Assembly (NCBI GenBank): GCA_003640385.1
Contig: RCAB01000011.1
Coordinates: forward strand, 62,001-126,000
Reading direction: 5' to 3'
DNA length: 64,000 nt
Origin: Setaria digitata
Lineage: Eukaryota > Nematoda > Chromadorea > Rhabditida > Setariidae
The notes below the pieces were generated by a model. The model was not told the DNA's origin. It did not search any database and saw only the letters and a program-made list of their open reading frames with translations. The first letter of the stretch is position 1. Each line of letters starts with the position of its first letter. The translations under genes and the position numbers were made by a program. Shown here one piece after another: positions 51,512-61,154 of this stretch.

Positions 51512-52937
51512 TTCTGTAACTTGGAATTTCATTTAAATTGAAAGTACAGATCAATTTGTTAACGTATTCCAGAACCATAAGATTAGCGTGGTGAATTCGA
51601 CTTTACTGGGATGCAGTTGCACGTTCGGAAAAGCCAGCTAATTGCTTTGCAGTTTAAGGCTTTAAATTTAGAAGTCAACTCAAATAAAATTATTTAAATA
51701 AAAGTTGACGAACGTTTCGAAAACTCTAATGAAGAAAACAGAGTTTCATGTCAACTACCTGAAATAAATTACATTTTTCACAAGTATGAAGTGTCTATGA
51801 ATATTGAATTAATACGTAGTGAAACGTGAACATCATCAAGGATCGGGATTGAAAATGCGAAACTTTATGAATAATATTTTTTTGAAATTCATGAAATATT
51901 AAATTTCAAAAGGAAAATGACTGCTTAGCCACCGTAGTGTTGTCAGGAATGGCACTGCCAGAAACTAAGAACGGAGTAAAGTGTGGAATGTGAGTGGATA
52001 GAAGGAAAGCGTTGAGGGATCGAGAATGAGACGCTTTGCTTGAAATGAGCCATCACTGTACACATTGTTATATTTTATTTCATTCCATCCATCTCTTTTC
52101 TTCCATTTCAGAAAAGTTTTTGTGATATTTCGAGAGCCAAAAATGGTTGCAAATGCATTTATTTCACGGAATGTTTGGCTGGCATTAAATTGTTGGATTG
52201 TTGCGTAGCCAAATGACCACCGCCCAAAATTTCTTCCAATTTTTCAGGAATTTTCGAGAAGTTTACGAATATTTCACAACAAGATAAGTCGTGCACTGAT
52301 TCTCGAAAGCTAATTTTCGTCCATCCAAACGGTTCGAGTCGAATGATAAAAGGACTATTGTATCATCAAATTGAAAAAGTACAATTTACATCTATGGCAT
52401 TAAACCAGCATTTCTGGCTAATTTGGCATTAATTTGAAACTGTAAAAGTAGCTTACGTAAACCACACAGGTTCTAAACACGCACATTTAACGTACCACTT
52501 GATTCATATAATGTCAGCAGGCTAAAAAAAAAGAATGATAATAGATAGTATTAGTGCTAATAATTTTTATTGTACCTCACCGGCGTAAAATGTATGGTAA
52601 GTTACGGAAGAAAGAGAACAGTCGAAAAAAGTTCTCTTTTTGATAGTATTTCTTAAAATTTTAAATTCATTTTCTTCATTTTTTACATTTTATTTGAATT
52701 TGATTTGTTCAGCAAAAGAGTTGTTTCAAAAAAAATTTTTTTTTTTTGTACAGCAATTTATTATTTGAGTTTGAAATAGCAAAAGAAGGGATGTTGTAGT
52801 CCGACAAAAAACATTCCCAAAACCGTTATCTTACCAATTCTTTCTCTTTCCACTGTGTAGGTTTTCTTAAGCAAAGGAAAAACTTTTTTTTTTACATTTA
52901 CCAAATCATACCATTCATTGTGCGGTACAAAATCTGT
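51512..52937. other. Intergenic upstream of the small secreted-protein gene
   Basis: AT-rich, with no supported exon. It should include the promoter of the secreted-protein gene and the 3' UTR of the small Lys-rich gene that follows. Confidence 0.5.
51514..51528 (-). promoter_or_regulatory. Probable trans-splice acceptor of the small secreted-protein gene
   Basis: Minus-strand TCCAAGTTACAG lies two bases before the start codon at 51511, with no upstream exon needed. Confidence 0.45.
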
Positions 52938-53378
52938 TCATTTTTCAATCACCATCTGATTTTCCTTCAGTTCGGTGACAGTTCTGTTGTAGGAGGCATC
53001 TTCTAAGACAGTCGAGGATTTCAAAACGATAGATCAGGTAGCAAGGAGAAGGTCAATGAGTTGTACTGTTGTTGATTGTACCTACAAAATGTTTCTTCCT
53101 TTCCCTTTCTTCTTTTTCAGCGTTTTTGTTACCGTTCCTTTCGTGTTTCTTCAGATAAGCATTCGGTTGTTACTTCAAAAAACTCACTCGCCGATACCTT
53201 TTTCCATTACCAATCTTACAAACTTTTCCGTTCTTGGTTTTTTCTGCGTCTCGAACATCGGACTATCGGTTACAGATTTTCCTTTCGTTTTGCTTCCAGA
53301 TAAACAGTTCAAGTTTGTTTTTTTCCTTAACATTGCGTCAATTGCACAAATTTCCTTGTTCGACTCCAAAAATGACAT
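52938..53378 (-). CDS. Small Lys/Glu-rich protein, family not recognised
   Basis: Three exons in phase: 53378-53220, 53148-53082, 53002-52938, 96 residues. The product is charged and lysine-rich throughout (LRKKTNLNCLSGSKTKGK, TQKKPRTEKF, ERKKHFVG) and ends in an acidic-basic helix (RTVTELKENQMVIEK). This suggests a nuclear or RNA-associated protein, but no domain is recognised. Evidence for a real gene is that three separate open frames join at GT/AG sites without breaking phase and all have purine-rich coding composition. A longer open frame on the other strand (53056-53412) is rich in Phe and Leu and is its shadow. Confidence 0.55.
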
Positions 53379-54253
53379 AATTAAAGATAAAGAATTGAAG
53401 ATAAATAATTAAAGACTATGATTAATTTAATTATTTAATCTTGTATAGGCATAATGATCACTGCACTATGACTTTATGATTGCTATATCCTGACAGTTCC
53501 GCAAACTTTTGTAAACGCGGGGATAGATGATTATACAAGGAAAATTTTTCAGAACCACTCGCACTTAAAAAAGATAGTGAACTGGCTCCAAACTTCACTG
53601 ATGCACCGTTTTAATTTCTACGATATCTGAAACATCGGTGCTGTCAGATCTAAAAGTCTGACTAGTTAATTTTTCTTTAATTTATCTTTCAGTTTTTGAA
53701 TTCCCAAAAAAATTTAGTTGATTGAAAGATTTCTCTTTGAAAATAACACATCAAAAACCCATTACATTTTGGTTTCGTCTTGATGTAATTTCTTTCTCTA
53801 CTTCTCAACTGAATAAAATATCACTTTCTCGGATATTAGGATATATTATATACTATCTGAAAAACTAATCAAGCCACGAAAATTCAATTCCTTCACCAGA
53901 ATGGAGCTTTCGTGAAAAATGTTCCTCTTTATCAGTGCATCAATGCGATTTTTGCGAAACAAATACTCGCCGTCAGTGCAGTCGTGATAAATGCCTTTCA
54001 ACAAGACTAAACCGTCAAATTGAAAATGCTAATTAGGAGAGCAACAATTACTGTAGTCATTTTTCAATAACAATAAGAGTTTTTCCAGCTTTCATTTTCT
54101 GGTGAGAAGGAAGGAGGGATGCCTAGAATCGTAAAATGCAATTTGGGCTTATGATAGGGGATGGATGTGATTCATATAGCTCATTGATAAGCTAATTTAG
54201 CTGCTCAGGTTTGACTTTGCAAACAAACCTTTTCCAGAAAGAAAACTTCCAGT
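53379..54253. other. Intergenic
   Basis: AT-rich, with no exon supported. It lies upstream of the small Lys-rich gene. Confidence 0.45.
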
Positions 54254-54874
54254 CTATCTGGGTCTCTTAGTAACTGTTCGCATGTTCCCTTCTGCTTTCA
54301 TTGTAACTTCTCTAATATCTCGACACATTCCGTTCTTGTGACTTCTGCAGCATCTTTGCTTACTTTTCAGTTTTAGCGGTAATGCAAATACGGACACAGT
54401 CACTGACATATCAGTTGCATCTTTTCGAATAGGACATCGTTGCACAGAAAAGTGTCAGCTGGTTGTTTGCCACTGATGTATGTTAACAATGCTCTGTTCT
54501 GACTAATTTAATGTATTTAGGTAGTTTGCAGCTCATTTCGTTGAAAATTGAAAGGCGAAGAAATGTGTTGTGTGCGTGTAATGGTGCCGTTCAAAATATG
54601 ATTGAAAGCCTGGCGGAAATATTTCTTGGCGTTGTTGGAAGAGTGACTCGTGTAGTTGTCTGTGTTGATATGTATAAGTGACTCCGATTTTCGAGAGTCA
54701 GTCATAATTGCCACCGAGCTCAAGCCGACAGTTGAAATCCGCCCTCTCTTCCTTTCTTATTTTCAAATTGGACGCAATCGGATGCAATTTGGTTTTGGAA
54801 GCAGGAAAACGTTTCTTGGATGGAATTCGCTTTCGAACCAAGTCTTGAATAATTATTTTCTGTTAAAATTCTAG
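54254..54874. other. Region with coding-like open frames on both strands, unresolved
   Basis: This block is less AT-rich than its surroundings. On the minus strand, frames at 54723-54517 and 54445-54254 look codon-biased; the latter starts with a hydrophobic run and has RCCRSHKNGMC. On the plus strand, a frame after the TATTTAG acceptor at about 54521 (residues such as VQNMIESLAEIFLGVVG) and the frame at 54656-54874 are also plausible. I could not build a phase-consistent multi-exon model on either strand. Confidence 0.3.
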
Positions 54875-55313
54875 AAAGCTTTGCATTTCAGGTTGTCTTT
54901 AAAGAATTCTTCACTCTTGACATTTTTTGGTTCAGAAGATTATTAGAGACCAAGTCATACGCAAAAGTTAGTGTCAGGTTTTGCTAGAGGCACACAAATT
55001 GGTTCAATCGTTTTTATCCATCAGAAGATGCATACTAATTAGACTATTTGCATACAACTCTACCCTCTTTAACTACTGTTTTTTTAAATTAATTTGACCG
55101 AAATGCGGTAAGATGGGATATATAATACCTACCTTCAGTAAGAAGAATTTGAATTATAAATTCATAACTAAGCTCCCAGCTATCGTTCCTTGGGTGAGAA
55201 AGAATATTCGAACTGTGATCATTTCACTCCGATCAGTCTCAGGAATTTTTGATGTCCTTGCTTTCCCACTTATCATTTTGACATTTCATTTTTAGACTAC
55301 TTTCTCTCGCCCC

Positions 55314-55391
55314 TCAGTCTTCTCGTTTCTTTACCGACACCTTCTTTCGTTTCATTCGCAATTCCTCATATTTATCCATCAGCAGATAGAA
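55314..55391 (-). CDS. Orphan last exon resembling a tyrosine phosphatase C-terminus
   Basis: Begins after a TTTCTTGCAG acceptor and encodes 25 residues to a TGA: MDKYEELRMKRKKVSVKKRED is preceded by FYLL. The Lys/Arg-rich end after a KYEEL helix resembles the last exon of the phosphatase at 44195-47236 (EYDDLIARKRQER). No upstream exons with WPD or HCxxGxxR motifs were found nearby, so it may be a remnant or the end of an unrelated gene. Confidence 0.3.
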   Translation of the reverse strand, partial: FYLLMDKYEELRMKRKKVSVKKRED

Positions 55392-57187
55392 CTGCAAGAA
55401 AGATGTATATCATTTAATGCTAGTCCTTAATATTTAGCACATCCTTCAATATCTGTATCAGTCCTGATCTGTATCACAAGGTATTCTTCGTGCTACTTCC
55501 AGTTGTGCCATACAGTTTTAGAAAAGCACATTCCATCTGCGAAGTATCGAATTCAAATGATCTATTTGCAACATTTATTGTTTTCATAATTTGTTTAAGT
55601 TTGAAGAACAGAAATTTCATCTTTCACCAGAAACACCCTGTGCTATTTCTATTATTCCTATTTTTTTGATGACCAAGGTGGTTTCCCATTCCGCTACCTA
55701 CAGAAGTATTAAGCGAAAAAATAACTTACCCAATTTTATCAATTCATTATATCTAAATGTTGGCTTATAGTAGCACACATCCAATAATAACGTCATGAAT
55801 CTATTTTCCTGCACTACAAGTAGTTTTGCGCCTACTACTGAATGGTTTAGATCAATTATTGTGATGAAAATGCAACTTCTAAAAAAGTCACAAAGTCATT
55901 CAAGACCTAAACTATCTCAAATCTGCCTTTTTTAGATCTAAGCTGATCTGAAATAAATCAAATTCGAACCACAACCTGTTATCTGAAATAATGTTACACC
56001 TACGTCTAAGATAAAATTAAGCCTTAAAAGGCTATTTCTATTGAGCTGTGCCCTAGCATTTTACTTTCCAATCCTTTACTGGCATAATTATCTCTGCAAT
56101 TGTCTACACTGCTCCCAAAACCAAGTATGCAATAATTAGTGAAGTAGTTTTATTCTATTTTTCAGGTTATTACTGCGCTATTAAAAATTTTATTATTAGA
56201 CATATATAAAACTATTAGAAATTTTGAGTATCAGCTTTTGAAAAGAGGGCTTCAGTTGATAGCTCAAAGAGCTCTTTTTCGAAAATTGAATTTTGTGTTT
56301 CGAACTTGCAGACTAAGTGGGAAATTTGCCTCCGGGAAAATAATTCGATAGAAAGAACGGCTAGATGTTAGTATGAAAACAAAAGGGTGAATATTTCTAT
56401 TTTACTTTACATTAATTTAAATTTAATGAAAACAAAAGAGCTTGCAAAAATTGTCGCCAGAATTTTTTTTCACTCATTGAAGAGAAATATTTGAAGCATG
56501 TCATTCTTTTAAGTAATTTCTGTTTTAGTTTATCGAAATTTATTATCTTTAACAATGACTAACTATATTTTTAAAAGTACCAATTTGGGTTTACCAAGTT
56601 TAGCTAGCAACAGGCTTGTTGCGGCTTCATACAGAACAAAGATAAAAGTCTAAATGGTAGTTAGATTCTTGGCTACTGTATAGAAGAGCAGATCTTTTTA
56701 TGTCTGGGACCGATTTCTACACACATCAAATATGTTGAAATTTATCACATTGCATTTGCAGCGACATACTTTACAATGCGTAGATATATCAACAGAGTTT
56801 GTCTCTTAATTTTACTCAATTTGCACAAAAAAATGACAGTTTTGGAATTAGTTCCTTTCTGTCCGCGATGTTCTTTCCTAGTAGTAAAATATTCCCTCGG
56901 ATAATTCAAACGAATGATAGCACCCAATATTTGTTGTACTGGGAGACTCTTGAGCGTCATTTAAGCAGTACGAACAATGAATGGTACTGCAATAAAAGGA
57001 AAGAAAGATTGATCGGACATAAAGAGAACTTTTTTTTTACATCGGCAAAATTTAGAATTTTTGGAACCCATTACTGATATGTAAGTGACGAGAGAGGGAG
57101 AGAGTCCTAATGATTAACAGGAGCTGATCTGTTGTACCGCTGTCTACACATCAGTGTAATTAGTAGTTTTGGCATAGAGTCTAAAGA
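55392..57187. other. Mostly non-coding
   Basis: AT-rich. An open frame at 56799-57077 (plus) of 92 codons has a plausible C-terminal half, but no splice context and no homology. Nothing else is supported. Confidence 0.4.
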
Positions 57188-57706
57188 AGGCATCATCATG
57201 TCGTGAAAGATTTTAGCACGAAAATTGAACGAGAAAACGAAGCAGAAGATAAATTAGTCGCAACGAATACCAGTAGAAAGGAAAGGCAAACGAAGAAGAT
57301 TGATATGAAGCGACAGAAATGAAAGTAACTCTGTTTCGTTCCACGTGTGGTACTGGTAAAATTCTTATATTTTCCCGAAGAAATCATGTTCGAGACTGAC
57401 ATTATTCTTAGACGAAAAAAGAACTGGCGGGGAAAAACTAGATCGATGAAAAGAGAAGAAAGGAATAGGTGCTATGGCGATACTGTCCCTTTTTTATGAA
57501 AGAGTTGGAGAAATCAGAATATGAAGATAGGATCGAAATTGAAGGGATAATGAGAAGCTCTGAAGGACGGTAAGGAAGTTGAATAGATGACAAAAGCACA
57601 TTACAGAATACCTCCTTAATGACTACTTCTGGATGAAAGAACAATTGTCGTAGGTAGCCGAACAGCGAACGTCGAACGTCAAAGCTTTGACAGAAACTTT
57701 ATATAA
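57188..57706 (+). pseudogene. Possible broken gene, Lys/Arg/Glu-rich product
   Basis: Three purine-rich open segments lie in a row on the plus strand: about 57188-57324, 57412-57569 (after a TATTCTTAG acceptor and ending at a GTAAGG donor) and 57658-57706 (ending in TAA). The last junction keeps phase and gives EGRRTANVERQSFDRNFI. The first segment (VVKDFSTKIERENEAEDK) meets a TGA four bases before its only good donor. The second shifts frame at a run of six T (57490-57495). Either the gene is degenerate or small sequence errors break it. No family is recognised. Confidence 0.35.
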
Positions 57707-60700
57707 TATTTGTTTTTGTTTCAACAATCGAAAAGTAAAGTAAAGTACTCACAAACAATGAGTGGTGAGATCAGTCACAACTTCATCAAATCTAAGACAG
57801 TTATTAAGAGGATCTTCTATGATAAAAAGGATTCAACAAATTCGTCGTCGAGTCAGATATGATAATTCATATTGTTTAAATAAGATATAAACAAAGCATT
57901 TGTTGTATATTTCTCGACAAATTAATTAAACAATAAGGAAACGAAAATATTTTACTCTGTGCTCTTCTTAACAAATATGGAGTGTAAGATTAATATAAGA
58001 ACCAATTGGCAGAGGACATCGAAAGCTCATTACTATGTTGAAGCTTATTACTGTATGAAATTGGAGTAAAAGTTTTATTTAAATTATAAAATTCTTACTC
58101 TTTTACGTGGTTCTCTTTAAAAGCAAATGTTTTCATCATAATTTATTCTAACTTTCAAATAAATAGTCTTAGTTTTCGAGGATAACAAATCAAATCACAT
58201 TATAAAATATGAGTTACACATCATTGATATAATATCAGGTCTCTTTAAATCCGAAAAGTTCTTGGGCAAAAAAATCAGCCTTGTTACTCCTCGTATATTT
58301 TGTTGAAAATATTTAAGTTAGCAGTCAAAAAGATAGATTAATGAAAGCATTCAAAAAATAAATAACTGAAAAAAGTCAGACGAAAAAGTGCCCGGAAAGT
58401 GGATAATCAGGAAAATTGAGAGAGAACGAGCAGTTTCAAAAAATCTTCCTCTATTGGATAACTCTTTGAACTTCATAATATGTAAGATAAGTGAGATCCA
58501 GTGTACTTTCTTGTCTAATTAATCACTTTCCCTCATTAGGTCGTGCTTGTTTATTGGTTATTACTACAACTAAATAAAATTTAAAAATCCTTCCGCATAA
58601 TGCTCTCTATAAATTAATTTCTGATTTTTACTCATTAAGTTAGTAAAAAGGCTTAAGCTTCGCTTGCTGAAATTATTTCATGACAACCACTATCTGTAGT
58701 TCAAACATATTTTTCTCTTTCCAAACCTAATTTATTCAGTGCTGTCAAAACAAATGAAAAATTCGAAATGCTATTAAGTGTATGCGTTCACAACCAAGTT
58801 ATTCTTCGTTCTTAAATTGAAAATTTCAGGTACTATGAGTTAGCCTGAAATGAAAGAGGGTATACTTCAGCAATAATATCATTAATAATGCTCCACAATT
58901 GTTTATGATATCACTTAAAAAATTTTGCTTTTGTATCCATCCTACATTTGGATAGAATCAAGCTTTTGGCTGGCTGTAATTGTTAAACAAAGCTAAAACT
59001 CGACTGATGAGTAAGTCGAGAGCAAGTATTAATTATAAATTATTAAACTAATCTTTTCAGTTTTTACTTCAAAAATATATACTGTAATCAATGGCATTAT
59101 TGTCTTAGGAAATCAAATTTGTTTCACTCACAAACTCCAAATCTCACCTGCAACTAATACTGCAAATGCAATAGTTAATTAAAAATCGTACTTATATTGC
59201 AAACAAGAAACTCATTAAGAAGAATGTTTAACATAGAGCTGATGATAATTTATCAGTTACTGTTGAAAATCTATTGAGTACGCGTGCAGTGCACAGATTG
59301 TTATAATTCGCAAAAAACATCAGAAAATGTTTTTCATCCGATGTTTTTCGTTTTGCGAACTATGAACTTCAAGTTCTTGTCCTTCTATGCTTTTTCTTCC
59401 CAGTTTACCTTCCAAACTTCATATTTTCAAATTCTTTTATTCTATGTTAATGCTAACAAGTCAAAATTGCTACTCCATCAGAAGTTTAAAGAAGAAATAA
59501 AATTTATACAGTTTTAATATGAAGTCACTGGATTCATGACCCATTTACTCTACAGGTAATGTATGAAACTAGAATGCCGCTGTAAAACTTTAGACTAGTA
59601 TAGATTTCGAAAAGCATCTTAATTATAAACAGTTCACACTTTATCAAAAGGCACAAAATTAGTGAACAACCACTTTGTTACAAAAGTCAAAACTTTCATT
59701 TAAAAATTCTCAGCAATTTTAATTAACAGCTGACAATGTACTTTTTTACTGTGAAGAATTTAAATTTATAGGCATTCTCAGATAAGTAGATATATTTTGA
59801 AGACATCTTGCATTTAATGTTTACTTTGCGAAATTCTATTTAATTTCACTTCACAAATTTTATGCTCGATTAAGCAGCATATGCAAGCAGATTTATTCAA
59901 GGAGACATAGACTGCAATAGTAATATTAAAAGTAACGGTGGTTATATTATAACATTTTTTCTTTCTTTTTTTTTGATTTAAATTCACTGATTCAGAACAA
60001 ATCAACAATCTTTTTGCCAAAGTTTTCAATGATTTTGGAAAAAATTATAATTTATTTTTCAAAATTTTTGCAACACATTTGCCAAAAATTTAGGCCACTA
60101 ATGTTTGGGAGAAAAAATTTTCAAAAAATCTGAACTTTTCAATTTTTCAATGCATCGTTTAGCATCGCGCTGGGTTGAATATGGATGCAATTAAATTTTC
60201 GACATACAAATTTTTGAAATATTTTCGCATTTTCAGCGTATATTAAAATATATTAGAGAGGATTCGTGCTCCGAAGCGTAATCATTATAAGTAATTTTTT
60301 TAACCACATATTAAAAGAATGCTACGAGTTAGTTTAAAAGATCGTGGGATATATTATACTTGATGGTTAAGGTAATATATCAAAGAGGTAACGATGTGAA
60401 AATTAATCAATTTTAGGTACCAATAAAAATAACTGAAGTTGAGCATTATTGAGAGAAGTCTATGATTCCATCAGTCATATCGAAAGATAATAAGAGTCGA
60501 AACTGTCAGGACAGATTCGCAAGACGAATCCTTCAAATTAAGCAGTAAAATTATTTTTATTGCCATTTATATTATTTCTTGTTTGCTGTAGTTCATTTTT
60601 TCAATGACTTTACACAATTAGTTTCATTGTTTGAAGTTTTGTCGGAATTTTACTAATGGGATTTGAGCTCTTGAAAATTTTGAAGTTTTTCTCAACAAGC

Positions 60701-60920
60701 CAACAATCTGAGCAGTTTTTGTTATTAAGGCTTATTTCTTGTCTTTTTTCTTTCAAATCTGAAAGATGTAGAAATTTCCGCTTATCATCACTTAGCCGTA
60801 TCAGTATTGTGAAAATTTGGAATAATTTCTATTTTCGCTTCCTAAATTGAACTTTTGTAGCTAAACATTTGAAAATTACTTTACTAGTAACAAGAAAACC
60901 CAACTCATTCGGACAGTTCA
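57707..60920. other. No gene seen
   Basis: About 3.2 kb of AT-rich DNA without a supported exon, RNA gene or repeat family. The longer open frames here lack splice context and coding-like codon use. Confidence 0.45.
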
Positions 60921-61154
60921 TTAAGATAAAGCAGGATTATGTTCTACTGCCTCGACTACTCCTGAGAGACTGGTAATTAACTGGAACGTGAAATAGGCGA
61001 ACAACTTGATCAGTGTGCTGTGAACCTCTTTTGTACGGAATTGTGTGATTGTGCCTGAAGCACAGACGTGCTGAATGAAGTTAATATTTAATTCTTTGGT
61101 TAAGAATAAGTAAATCAGAAGGGAGGTCAACTTTTCGGTACTTGAAGTATGCAT
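60921..61154 (-). CDS. Candidate small single-exon protein, unknown
   Basis: A minus-strand frame of 77 codons from the ATG at 61154 to a TAA at 60921. It opens 20 bases after a strong acceptor (TTCTTTCTTGCAG), so it could be a trans-spliced single-exon gene or a terminal exon; the frame is open through the acceptor. Codon use looks coding. The product has hydrophobic stretches (LTSLLIYLFL, LIKLFAYFTFQLI) but no clear signal peptide, and no family is recognised. Confidence 0.33.
   Translation of the reverse strand: MHTSSTEKLTSLLIYLFLTKELNINFIQHVCASGTITQFRTKEVHSTLIKLFAYFTFQLITSLSGVVEAVEHNPALS

Noticed and set aside
52331..52345. GGTTCGAGTC sequence resembling a tRNA B box
   Set aside because: No matching A box or cloverleaf arms in the flanking sequence.
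53056..53412. 118-codon plus-strand open frame
   Set aside because: Product is dominated by Phe, Leu and Ser and it is the complement of the in-phase three-exon minus-strand gene at 52938-53378.
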